A stretch of 64,000 nucleotides of DNA from Photobacterium proteolyticum (GTDB lineage: Bacteria; Pseudomonadota; Gammaproteobacteria; Enterobacterales; Vibrionaceae): the NCBI RefSeq assembly GCF_001939735.1, contig NZ_MJIL01000050.1, positions 1,258 to 65,257 on the forward strand, read 5' to 3'. The translations under genes were made by a program, and so were the position numbers. Of the stretch, positions 37,392-44,745 are shown in pieces (positions within the stretch are counted from its first letter, which is position 1; every line of letters starts with the position of its first letter). The notes beneath the pieces are model-generated. The model searched no databases, was not told the origin of the DNA, and saw only the letters and a program-made list of their open reading frames with translations.

Positions 37392-38165
37392 ATGTTCGTT
37401 GTTGAGTTGCAATTTGAGTGTTTTGACAATACGACCGTCTCTGCGGTGGATATGGCGGTGAATGGCCTGCTGGATGCCCTGCGCTACAACGGTCAGGTAT
37501 TGGGACGTGAATTCCCTATTGTGATGGATGAGGGGGTGTTTCGGGTACGTGTTGTCTGTCCTGAGCAAGATAGCCTGCATCCCCAGTTCCATAGTGACCA
37601 TGTGACGGCCTGTATTAAACGCCTGAGCCAGGCCAGCTTGCTTGCGCCCAAAGTCAAAGTACTGGGACGGGATATTAACTCCGAAGCCGCCGCTGAGAAT
37701 TTCGCACCATCCTGGCAGGTTATTTATACAACCTATGTTCATACCTGCTCGCCGCTTCGATGTGGTGAAACCCTGATGCCGATTCCGCTATATCGGATAG
37801 CCCCGACGCTCAACGGCGATCATAAAGCCGTAGTGAAGTGGCAGACCGAGTGGCAGGCCTGCGACGAAATTCAAATGGCCGGTGGTTGTCAGGCTGAACA
37901 TGCTGCGCTGCATGAGATCCGTGATGTTGATAGTGATTTGTTCAGACGCGGGTGGGATTTGCGTGGCCGTATTGAATATATAACCAAGATCCCGACTTAC
38001 TACTATCAATATCAAGTTGGCGGACTGAGCCTGAATGACGAGAAAACGCGCCCTTGTCCGAAATGTGGCGGGGAATGGCATCTTGAAGAGCCCCTGCACG
38101 GGATTTTTCATTTTAAATGCGATGAATGCCGAATCGTCTCCAACCTTTCCTGGGACTTTCAATAA
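37392..38165 (+). CDS. zinc-ribbon protein, DUF2310-like
   Basis: A 257-residue protein ending in a clear zinc ribbon, CPKCGG (about residue 222) and CDEC (about residue 244). I recall the family as DUF2310, annotated only as a zinc-ribbon protein. The body has scattered cysteines (THTCSPLRCGE, MAGGCQAEH) and no other motif I know. It begins 3 bases after the syd stop, so the two are co-translated. Function unknown. Confidence 0.72.
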   Translation: MFVVELQFECFDNTTVSAVDMAVNGLLDALRYNGQVLGREFPIVMDEGVFRVRVVCPEQDSLHPQFHSDHVTACIKRLSQASLLAPKVKVLGRDINSEAAAENFAPSWQVIYTTYVHTCSPLRCGETLMPIPLYRIAPTLNGDHKAVVKWQTEWQACDEIQMAGGCQAEHAALHEIRDVDSDLFRRGWDLRGRIEYITKIPTYYYQYQVGGLSLNDEKTRPCPKCGGEWHLEEPLHGIFHFKCDECRIVSNLSWDFQ

Positions 38166-38182
38166 GCGCGAAGGCGTATAAC

Positions 38183-38216
38183 AAAGTCAGGGCATTGAAT
38201 GTGCCCTGACTTTAGA
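38183..38216. terminator. terminator after the zinc-ribbon gene
   Basis: AAAGTCAGGGCA (38183-38194) and TGCCCTGACTTT (38202-38213) form a perfect 12-bp stem with a 7-base loop, between converging genes. Confidence 0.8.
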
Positions 38217-38249
38217 TTGATTCTTTTTGCAATGTTGAAAGAAGGAAGG

Positions 38250-38522
38250 CTAGTGCTGTTCCAGTTGCTCGATTCTTGTCGTCAGAGCCGCGACCTGCTC
38301 TTCCAACTGCTTGATACGTTCCTCCTGGCTTAAAGGGGGAGTGCTTTTTTCTATCTTGGGAACTTTGGCATTTTTCTTCCAGGCTTGCAGCGCCTTGATA
38401 ATGAGCGGCATGGGTAACGGCTCGGCAAGGCGGGATTTGATCAGGGCCACTGACGGTTCTTTTCCTTCGGCGATCAGTGACTCGATAGCTTGTTCCAGGG
38501 CCTGGGTAATTTCTGACGACAT
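38250..38522 (-). CDS. small protein with C-terminal coiled coil
   Basis: A 90-residue protein I cannot assign. The first half (about residues 1-50) looks like a small helix-turn-helix fold, with SVALIKSRLAEPLPMPLIIK as the likely recognition part. Residues 60-89 are a short heptad coiled coil (QEERIKQLEEQVAALTTRIE) that would favour dimerisation. It lies 30 bases after a DUF2789-like gene on the same strand and is probably co-transcribed with it. Confidence 0.6.
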   Translation of the reverse strand: MSSEITQALEQAIESLIAEGKEPSVALIKSRLAEPLPMPLIIKALQAWKKNAKVPKIEKSTPPLSQEERIKQLEEQVAALTTRIEQLEQH

Positions 38523-38552
38523 AACGCTTCCTGACGTTGTTGAGACTGATGC

Positions 38553-38783
38553 CTATTTTCGTAGCAAAGCATCCAACTGATCAATCACTTCGCACCAATC
38601 CGCATCCTGATCCTGGGATTCTTTGATAAAACGTTTTTGAGATGGCTGCCAGAAGCTGGCTTCTGAGAGCTGCTCGTGTTGATCGAGATGGTGCTCGTTT
38701 AAAAATGATTCAATAAATTCCTTGGAACTGTTCATGCCCAGTTGGCTGAAGAGGCTAGATAGGTTGTGGTTAAAGGTTTCCAT
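38553..38783 (-). CDS. DUF2789-like small protein
   Basis: A 76-residue acidic protein. The pattern L-x-x-L-F-x-Q-L-G-M, then F-I-x-x-F-x-x-x-H, then A-S-F-W-x-P-S-Q-x-x-F-I-K-E and D-A-D-W-x-E-V-I-D-Q-L-D-A-L-L-R fits the DUF2789 family as I remember it. No function is known. A GGAG-like site lies upstream. It reads away from the csrB cluster. Confidence 0.7.
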   Translation of the reverse strand: METFNHNLSSLFSQLGMNSSKEFIESFLNEHHLDQHEQLSEASFWQPSQKRFIKESQDQDADWCEVIDQLDALLRK

Positions 38784-38877
38784 CGCTCACTCCGTCGAAA
38801 ATTATGTTATTGATCGTTGACGCCCACTTACTTGAGATAAGTATAGAGAACATTTTCCTTATTATATCTGCTGTGCT

Positions 38878-38895
38878 TGTGCGAGATCTCTTACA
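38878..38895. promoter_or_regulatory. GacA/UvrY/VarA box of csrB copy 1
   Basis: TGTGCGAGATCTCTTACA is an 18-base palindrome close to the GacA-family upstream site TGTAAG-N6-CTTACA. Its centre is 182 bases before the predicted start of csrB copy 1. The same site occurs at the same distance before copies 2 and 3. Confidence 0.85.
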
Positions 38896-39067
38896 AAGGC
38901 GTAGGAGATACGTGAGATATGGTGGTGGTAATATTGCAGTGCATTTTCATAAGCTAATGTTTTATTTGAGTTATTTATTTTGTGACTGTTTTAGGGCAAA
39001 GTTCGGGCATTGATCATTTCGCTGATACGGCGTTGTTCTGCGGTGAGGAAAGCGTAATATAGACCCT

Positions 39068-39457
39068 GTCGGAAGGAACTGACGGAACGGAACAGGAAAA
39101 AAGCCAAGGAGTTTGGCAGTCTCAGGAAGAGACCGGTGTATCAGGATGATATATCGAACAAGGACTGTGAAGGGAACACCGAAGGAATCGGTAACAGCAG
39201 GCAGGATGTTTGCTGGTCAGGATGACACAAGGACCACTTCAGGATGAAGTCAGGGACACCTCCAGGATGGATGAAGAGAGTCGGGACAGGATGTGCTGAT
39301 GGGTCAGGAGACCGAAGGACAACTTCAGGACGAAGAATAAAAGGAATATGCTGACGGATTACAGCAATTCAAAGGAATGATGCAGGGAGCACCATAGTAG
39401 CGGGAATGCTGCAAGTAAGACCTAAGGGCGCGACGCAAGTCGCGCCCGCTCTTTTTT
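39068..39457 (+). ncRNA. csrB1: CsrB-family sRNA, copy 1
   Basis: CsrB RNAs titrate the translational regulator CsrA by presenting many GGA motifs in hairpin loops. This roughly 390-nt gene starts GTCGGAAGGAACTGACGG, like E. coli CsrB (GTCGACAGGGAG). It carries well over 20 GGA motifs by my count, many as CAGGATG or CAGGACG in small stems (for example GTATCAGGATGATAT). It shares the E. coli-like 3' region GATGCAGGGAGCA...GTAGC..GAATGCTGC and ends in GGGCGCGAC/GTCGCGCCC plus T's. The promoter is TTGTTC (39033-39038) and TAATAT (39055-39060). There is no credible protein frame. It lies between syd and yqcC, as csrB does in E. coli. Confidence 0.93.
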
Positions 39458-39669
39458 GTGTGCTCCACACCGTCCATTTACATATCTTCAGCCCTTAACC
39501 ACTGAACCATTTCTCTATCGAATAACTTCAATCCCTTATTAAGCTATCTCGCAATATTCATCTTATTTTTATCGTGAATGATAGATTCATAGATAATTAA
39601 TTTGTTTATGGCTTACTGGGTAAATTTTTCTACCAATGAAATCGTTTGCTGGATATGCCCTACTGTGCT

Positions 39670-39687
39670 TGTGAGAGATCTCTTACA
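39670..39687. promoter_or_regulatory. GacA/UvrY/VarA box of csrB copy 2
   Basis: TGTGAGAGATCTCTTACA, a near-perfect palindrome. Its centre is 179 bases before the predicted start of copy 2. Confidence 0.88.
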
Positions 39688-39856
39688 ACGATGTGGGAAA
39701 TGGTGGTTTTCGCTGTCCCATATCGCTATTCTAAACAGAATAAATTAAATTAATTCAATCACTTGCGTTTGTTGCATATCTATCTTGTTTTTTTCAGGTT
39801 GAAAGTGTGAATTTCACCATATTGTTTGGCCGTATAAAGCGCGTAATATTGTCTGT

Positions 39857-40290
39857 GTCGAAGGGATACGACATAACGGATTGAAGAAGTTGCAGGATGT
39901 GACTTACCTCAGGATGAGGAGAGCCGGCGCGGATAGCCAGCTCACCAGGATGGTACAGGATACGACAAGGATTGCGACAGTAGACGGGATGTCTGCTGGT
40001 TAGGATGACATAAGGACCCCTTCAGGACGAAGGCAAGGACACCTCCGGGATAGAGGCTTAAAGGATTCACTTCAGGACGAAGTTAGGGACACCTCCAGGT
40101 AAGGAAGAGAGAGTCGGAACAGGATGCTTCGACGGGTCAGGGAACTACCGAAGGACACCTCTGGGATAGAGGGTAGGGATTACCGTTAAAGGACATAGCG
40201 TTTCCAGGATGGATGCAGGGAGCACCTCAGTAGCAGGATGGCTGCAAGTAAGACCTAAGGGCGTGACGAGAGTCACGCCCGTTCTTTTTT
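39857..40290 (+). ncRNA. csrB2: CsrB-family sRNA, copy 2 (divergent)
   Basis: A roughly 434-nt CsrB-type RNA gene. The promoter is TTGTTT (39822-39827), 16 bases, TAATAT (39844-39849), and the start is GTCGAAGGGA. GGA-loop hairpins are abundant (CTCAGGATGAG, CACCAGGATGG, CTTCAGGACGAAG, CCTCCGGGATAGAGG). The 3' end shares GGATGCAGGGAGCACC and CTGCAAGTAAGACCTAAGGGCG with copies 1 and 3, then the stem GGGCGTGAC/GTCACGCCC and six T's. The terminator stem differs from the other copies by a compensatory pair (GTGAC/GTCAC against GCGAC/GTCGC). The 5' two-thirds has diverged strongly. Confidence 0.92.
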
Positions 40291-40416
40291 GGGCGCTATA
40301 TACCCAGCACTATGGTTTCAATCAGCTTCGAGCAGAAGTATCCACGGCTTCTATTTCTGTTATTTCATACTTCATTTCTTGCCGCTTAATCGATTACCTC
40401 TATTCCCCCGTCACCG

Positions 40417-40434
40417 TGTGAGAGATCTCTTACA
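40417..40434. promoter_or_regulatory. GacA/UvrY/VarA box of csrB copy 3
   Basis: TGTGAGAGATCTCTTACA, identical to the box of copy 2. Its centre is 180 bases before the predicted start of copy 3. Confidence 0.88.
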
Positions 40435-40604
40435 AAGCTGTGGGATAAAAAGGAGAAATCAGTAGGCTGATAACTCCGCTTTGCTCTTAAGTTGTTGATT
40501 TGTAACTATGGTCATGCGGGTGGGGCAAAATGAGATAGTGACGGCCAGAAATATTATTTTCAGCTGTGGTTCATTTCTTCGCGGGTTGGCGTAATCTTAA
40601 TGGT

Positions 40605-40993
40605 GTCGGAAGGAACTGACGGAACGGAACAGGAAAAAGCCAAGGAGTTTGGCAGTCTCAGGAAGAGACCGGTGTATCAGGACGGTATATCGAACATGGA
40701 CTGTGAAGGGAACGCCGAAGGAATCGGTTATAGCAAGCAGGACGTTTGCTGGTCAGGATGACACAAGGACCACTTCAGGACGAAGTCAGGGACACCTCCA
40801 GGATGGATGAAGAGAGTCAGGACAGGATGTGCTGATGGGTCAGGAGACCGAAGGACAACTTCAGGACGAAGAATACAAGGAATATGCTGACGGATTACAG
40901 CAATTCAACGGAATGATGCAGGGAGCACCGTAGTAGCGGGAATGCTGCAAGTAAGACCTAAGGGCGCGACGCAAGTCGCGCCCGTTCTTTTTT
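40605..40993 (+). ncRNA. csrB3: CsrB-family sRNA, copy 3
   Basis: A roughly 389-nt CsrB-type RNA gene that is a near copy of copy 1, differing at only about 15-20 positions by eye. Several changes keep stems paired, such as TATCAGGATGATA in copy 1 against TATCAGGACGGTA here. The -10 is TAATCT (40592-40597) with a weak TTCATT -35 at 40570-40575. It ends GGGCGCGAC/GTCGCGCCC then GTTC and seven T's, which also serve as a barrier before the converging DUF3301 gene. Confidence 0.93.
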
Positions 40994-41001
40994 GGGGCAT
41001 T

Positions 41002-41304
41002 TTATTCCGGCATATGATGCGGCGGAACATGAAAATGCATCGCACGAAAGCCTTTCATCACCACATAGCCTTGGTAGGCATCCTGCCCGCTGGCTGAGAA
41101 CTCAAACCAGTACACCGTATGCCAGTTCCATTTCCCTTTCTTATCCTTGAGCTTATGTGACCCCCTGGCAATAGTGAGTAACTGCAGCCCCAGGTTTTCG
41201 CACCGCTGTTCGATAAAACGCTGGGCGAACTCTGTCTGACGACGTTGTTGCCAGTACAGATATCCAAATAAAGCCAGCGTCAAAATACCCAGTAAGTTAT
41301 CCAT
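41002..41304 (-). CDS. DUF3301-like membrane-anchored protein
   Basis: A 100-residue protein with a single N-terminal membrane helix (LLGILTLALFGYLYW), then a basic segment and a small domain containing W-x-x-H-T-V-Y-W-F-E-F-S and a His-rich end (HFHVPPHHMPE). I recall this as DUF3301, found next to DUF3549 in Vibrio relatives. Function unknown. It ends 9 bases from the csrB copy 3 terminator and is transcribed towards it. Confidence 0.65.
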   Translation of the reverse strand: MDNLLGILTLALFGYLYWQQRRQTEFAQRFIEQRCENLGLQLLTIARGSHKLKDKKGKWNWHTVYWFEFSASGQDAYQGYVVMKGFRAMHFHVPPHHMPE

Positions 41305-41336
41305 TTCCTACTTAATCCTGTTAGTGCATAGTCTGA

Positions 41337-42389
41337 TCACGCTTGCCCACGGGCATGCTGTTGTAGCTTGGCAATGGCTGCGACCAGAGCAGGGTTTGCC
41401 TGACCGTGCAGAACCTGGAGCATGATCCCCCGCAGTACCGGCAGCATTACCAAGTCGGCAAACAACTGATTAAACAAGGTTTGGTCCTCGGTTTCTGCCA
41501 GTCGCTGTAAAAATAGGCTGGCAATCTCGGTATCTGCGAGGCCATTCCAGCAGCGACCGGTGATGGCCACCAGGATCTCAGGGTGGCACAGCGCTGGTAC
41601 GGCAAGCAGATGTTTTAGCTGCTGGCTAAGCAGGGCACTGTCGCTGCCGGAAAGCGCGCGGATCAGTGCGGAGATCAGAAACAGGTCTGGTTCGGGCTGA
41701 GTGGTTTCGTCATCGAGGCGCTCGATAATTCGCTGGCTGAGACTCTCAGGGAGATCACAATGCTCCAGACAGCCAATCAAGGCGTAAAGAGGTGTCATTG
41801 GCAGGTTTGCCAGCGCCTTGCGTAGCAGGGTACTGTTATTTTCCTGTCTCATGCGGGCGCAAACGTCTGCCAGCCCCTGCAGGCCAACACCTTGCCATTG
41901 CTCCCAGCCGAGATCGCCAGTCAGGTAATGCTGGGCATGTTCATAATACTGGCTGGCCGGCAATGCAAGCTGATGACGCAGATGCGCGTGGAAGATGGCC
42001 ATTTTGTCGTCATTGGGCTTGAAGGTGTATGGATTGGCCGCCAGTTTTTCCTGCTCTTCTTCGGTCGGCGTGCTGTTTAGTGTCGCCCCCATTGCCTCGA
42101 TGACATATTTGATAAAGTCCCCTACGGCAGCCTGTTTCAGTAAGCCTCTTTCATCAAGCGGCAGGCGCAGGAACCAAATCCACGGCGGGTTGCCTTGCTG
42201 CCAGAACGAAATGGACAGATGAGCATGCTGCTGCAGTGGCCATGGATAGGGTTGGCGGTTATCTTCGACGGCCTTAAATTGATTGATATCGATTTCGCTG
42301 ACGCGACGGCCAAGATCATAGATTTTATACTGGCAACCAGCATTATCCAGTAGTTGGGTCAGGGTATGAAATTTATCCATGGACATCAT
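41337..42389 (-). CDS. DUF3549-like protein
   Basis: A 350-residue soluble protein. Typical stretches are LTQLLDNAGCQYKIYDLGRR near the N-terminus and PPWIWFLRLPLDERGLL near residues 68-84. The C-terminal half is all-helical with HEAT-like leucine-rich segments. I associate it with DUF3549; no function is known. GAGGAG lies 5 bases before the first ATG. Two further in-frame Met codons follow within 10 bases. It probably forms an operon with the DUF3301 gene. Confidence 0.68.
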   Translation of the reverse strand: MMSMDKFHTLTQLLDNAGCQYKIYDLGRRVSEIDINQFKAVEDNRQPYPWPLQQHAHLSISFWQQGNPPWIWFLRLPLDERGLLKQAAVGDFIKYVIEAMGATLNSTPTEEEQEKLAANPYTFKPNDDKMAIFHAHLRHQLALPASQYYEHAQHYLTGDLGWEQWQGVGLQGLADVCARMRQENNSTLLRKALANLPMTPLYALIGCLEHCDLPESLSQRIIERLDDETTQPEPDLFLISALIRALSGSDSALLSQQLKHLLAVPALCHPEILVAITGRCWNGLADTEIASLFLQRLAETEDQTLFNQLFADLVMLPVLRGIMLQVLHGQANPALVAAIAKLQQHARGQA

Positions 42390-42530
42390 GTTTACTCCTC
42401 AATGGTGCCCTGATTATATACCGAAGCGCCCTCAAGATGCTTGGGTATATGGACTTCGAAATTTAGATGGTATCCTTGCCCGCTTTATTGTTCCGTTTGG
42501 GATAGGCAGTTTCTTCGAGGGAGGATAGCG

Positions 42531-42851
42531 ATGGACAGATACCATCAGACCCAACAATTGCTGGAGCGGCTTGAAAGCGTCATGCGGGAGGCGGGGATTT
42601 GGGAGAGCAAGTCTCCGGGAGCCGCGGCATTGGCTAGTACCGAACCTTTTGCCATTGATACGCTGAGCTGCAGCCAATGGCTGCAGTGGATTTTTATTCC
42701 CAGAATGAAACAACTGGTGGCGCAGAAAGCAGCACTACCGGCACAGTTTGAAATTTCCCCTTATGTGGAAGAGGCCATGAAGGATCAGCAGGGCAACATG
42801 GCTGTACTGGCTGTTACCCGTGAATTAGACCACCTGTTCAGAGCAAAATAA
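42531..42851 (+). CDS. yqcC: YqcC family protein
   Basis: A 106-residue helical protein of the YqcC family, function unknown. Family features are the L-E-S-V-M-R-E-A-G-I-W start region, F-A-I-D-T-L-S-x-x-Q-W-L-Q-W-I-F-I-P-R-M and the C-terminal ELDHLF. GAGGGAGG lies 7 bases before the ATG at 42531; a longer frame from 42441 has no site. It is followed 3 bases later by truC, matching the E. coli order csrB, yqcC, truC, yqcA. Confidence 0.88.
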   Translation: MDRYHQTQQLLERLESVMREAGIWESKSPGAAALASTEPFAIDTLSCSQWLQWIFIPRMKQLVAQKAALPAQFEISPYVEEAMKDQQGNMAVLAVTRELDHLFRAK

Positions 42852-42854
42852 CCG

Positions 42855-43595
42855 ATGGAATTAGAAATACTTTATCAGGACCAGTACCTGGTTGCGGTCA
42901 ACAAACCTGCCGGGATGCTGGTGCATCGTTCGTGGCTTGACCGCCATGAAACACGGTTTGTCATGCAGACATTGCGAGATCAGATTGGTCAGCATGTCTT
43001 CCCGCTCCATCGTCTGGACCGCCCGACATCGGGTGTACTGTTGTTTGCGCTGTCGAGCGAGATCGCCGCGCTGATGATGCCAAAATTTGCCGGACGAGAT
43101 ATTCACAAAACTTATCATGCGGTTGTACGCGGCTGGGTGAAGGAAGCTGCCGTGCTGGATTACCCGCTGAAGGAAGAGCTGGATAAGATTGCCGACAAGG
43201 GTGCAGATCAGGACAAGGAAGCCCAGCCAGCTGTTACCGCCTATGCGCCCTTGGCGAAGGTTGAAACAGATATTCCTGTCGGCCGCTATGCGACCAGTCG
43301 TTATACCCTGGTTGAAATGAAGCCGGAGACAGGGCGCAAGCATCAGTTGCGCCGCCATATGCATCACCTGAGCCATCATATCATCGGGGACGTCAATCAT
43401 GGCGATGGCCGCCATAACCGGATGTTCCGTGAGAACTATGATTGTCGCCGGTTGATGCTGCACGCCTCGAGGTTGCAGCTTGAGCACCCTGTCACCGCTG
43501 AGTCGCTCGATATTCGGGCCGGTACCGATGAGGCCTGGAACCGGGTCATGACAGCATTTGAGTGGTCGGTGAGCTTGATGGAGCCGAGCTCCTAG
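42855..43595 (+). CDS. truC: tRNA pseudouridine-65 synthase TruC
   Basis: A 246-residue RluA-family pseudouridine synthase. The catalytic aspartate is Asp55 in HRLDRPTSGVL. LVAVNKPAGMLVH (N-terminal) and ETGRKHQLRRHMHHLSHHIIGD also fit. TruC modifies U65 in the acceptor-stem side of tRNA-Ile1 and tRNA-Asp in E. coli. Start ATG is 3 bases after the yqcC stop, so the two are coupled. Confidence 0.94.
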   Translation: MELEILYQDQYLVAVNKPAGMLVHRSWLDRHETRFVMQTLRDQIGQHVFPLHRLDRPTSGVLLFALSSEIAALMMPKFAGRDIHKTYHAVVRGWVKEAAVLDYPLKEELDKIADKGADQDKEAQPAVTAYAPLAKVETDIPVGRYATSRYTLVEMKPETGRKHQLRRHMHHLSHHIIGDVNHGDGRHNRMFRENYDCRRLMLHASRLQLEHPVTAESLDIRAGTDEAWNRVMTAFEWSVSLMEPSS

Positions 43596-43707
43596 CGACT
43601 GGCATTTGATGGGTTAACTCGCGGAATGAGCACGATTTATTTGCATCTGGCCAGTCAAGCAGCCACAGTAATTGAAGGTATGGATAAAGGCAGCGAGGCA
43701 GGAAGCG

Positions 43708-44166
43708 ATGGCAAAGGTAGGTGTTTTTGTTGGATCGGTGTACGGAGGCGCAGAGGATGTTGCCCAGGAAGTTGTCGGGCAGTTAATCGCCAAGGGACAT
43801 GCTGCCCAGCTGTTTCTTGATCCGCAGTTCGAGGACTTTCTGGAGTATCAGAATGATGTGGCTTTGGTGATCACCTCCACGACCGGGCAGGGTGAAATAC
43901 CGGACAACCTGTTGCCGCTCTATCTAGCCCTCAATGAGCAGTTTCCGCTGCTGTCGGGGCTGGCATACGGCGTTATTTCGATGGGGGACTCGAGCTACGG
44001 CGAGGAGCGCTATTGCGGTGCCGGGCGACAGTTTGATGAGTTGCTGGCTCAGCTTCAGGCCAAGTCTGTCAATGAGCGCCTGGATATTGATGCCTGCGTT
44101 AACTTTGACGCCCTTGAGGTTGCGATACCCTGGCTGACGCAGTTCGTCCAGCGAATCACTGAATGA
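43708..44166 (+). CDS. yqcA: short-chain flavodoxin YqcA
   Basis: A 152-residue flavodoxin. The FMN phosphate loop is VGVFVGSVYGGAEDVA (residues 4-19), and the later FMN-contact loops are ITSTTGQGEIPDN and MGDSSYGEERYCGAG. CAGGAAG precedes the ATG at 43708. Physiological partner unknown. It is the last gene of the yqcC, truC, yqcA group but is 112 bases from truC. Confidence 0.9.
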   Translation: MAKVGVFVGSVYGGAEDVAQEVVGQLIAKGHAAQLFLDPQFEDFLEYQNDVALVITSTTGQGEIPDNLLPLYLALNEQFPLLSGLAYGVISMGDSSYGEERYCGAGRQFDELLAQLQAKSVNERLDIDACVNFDALEVAIPWLTQFVQRITE

Positions 44167-44220
44167 TATTTATCTTTCTTTTGTGGCACTCCTGAAGGGC
44201 ATCAGGAGTGCAGCTTCGGG

Positions 44221-44601
44221 TTACTTTAATTTTTCCAGATCCGCTTCGATTTCGGCAATCTTGTGGGTTACGACCTGCTCAAGGTGCCGCAAATCTTTCA
44301 GTATTTTCTTCTTAATATCTACATCCGTATGCTTTCGTTTGGTCAGCTGATCAAGCTCATCAATAACAAAAGTCAGGTTACGGTTGATTTCGGTTACTTC
44401 TTTATATTCCCGGTTACCGCTATTCACGACGACAGACTTGCGCTGGCGCGGGAACTTGAATTTGACACTTTTGGCAAAGAGTTCGCCTTTTTGCTTGGCA
44501 AAGTACACTTTGAGGATATCGTTGGTGGCTTCTTGGCGCAGGCTGTAACGCTCGATGGTTTCCGGGGCTTCGATACCGATACTGGTGAGGTTTGGATACA
44601 T
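44221..44601 (-). CDS. yaeH: DUF3461 protein YaeH
   Basis: A 126-residue protein strongly matching E. coli YaeH: [19 protein letters not shown] and the C-terminal [11 protein letters not shown]. Function unknown; the second half is likely coiled coil. The start at [10 protein letters not shown] is chosen by similarity to E. coli. In E. coli yaeH is near dapD and glnD; here it remains next to glnD. Confidence 0.9.
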   Translation of the reverse strand: MYPNLTSIGIEAPETIERYSLRQEATNDILKVYFAKQKGELFAKSVKFKFPRQRKSVVVNSGNREYKEVTEINRNLTFVIDELDQLTKRKHTDVDIKKKILKDLRHLEQVVTHKIAEIEADLEKLK

Positions 44602-44698
44602 AGGGGCCTCATTATTATGGACTGCTTCGGTATCAATGTAGCAACTACCGACGGCAGCGTCTTGATGTAGCACTTAATGTGTGGGCGAGATCGAGATT

Positions 44699-44729
44699 CC
44701 TCCGAGCCACTTGGTCAGTGGCTCGGAGG
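44699..44729. terminator. 13-bp hairpin between glnD and yaeH
   Basis: CCTCCGAGCCACT (44699-44711), loop TGGTC, AGTGGCTCGGAGG (44717-44729): a perfect, very stable stem just past the glnD stop. There is no U-run on either strand, so it may stabilise the glnD mRNA 3' end instead of terminating directly. Confidence 0.5.
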
Positions 44730-44745
44730 CGGAAGGTGCTATCCG

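Noticed and set aside
38804..39013. 69-codon frame before csrB copy 1
   Set aside because: It spans the GacA-type box and promoter region of the sRNA gene and has no equivalent before copies 2 or 3.
40209..40421. 70-codon frame at the end of csrB copy 2
   Set aside because: It covers the sRNA 3' end and terminator hairpin and runs into the next copy's upstream box; no ribosome site.
39068..40993. Possible CRISPR or tandem-repeat array because of recurring AGGA/GGA units
   Set aside because: The repeated units are short CsrA-binding loops at irregular spacing, not uniform repeats with unique spacers, and there are no cas genes.
44699..44729. Reading the 13-bp hairpin as a simple rho-independent terminator of glnD
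   Set aside because: The stem is perfect but neither strand has a U-run; it is kept only as a hairpin of uncertain role.
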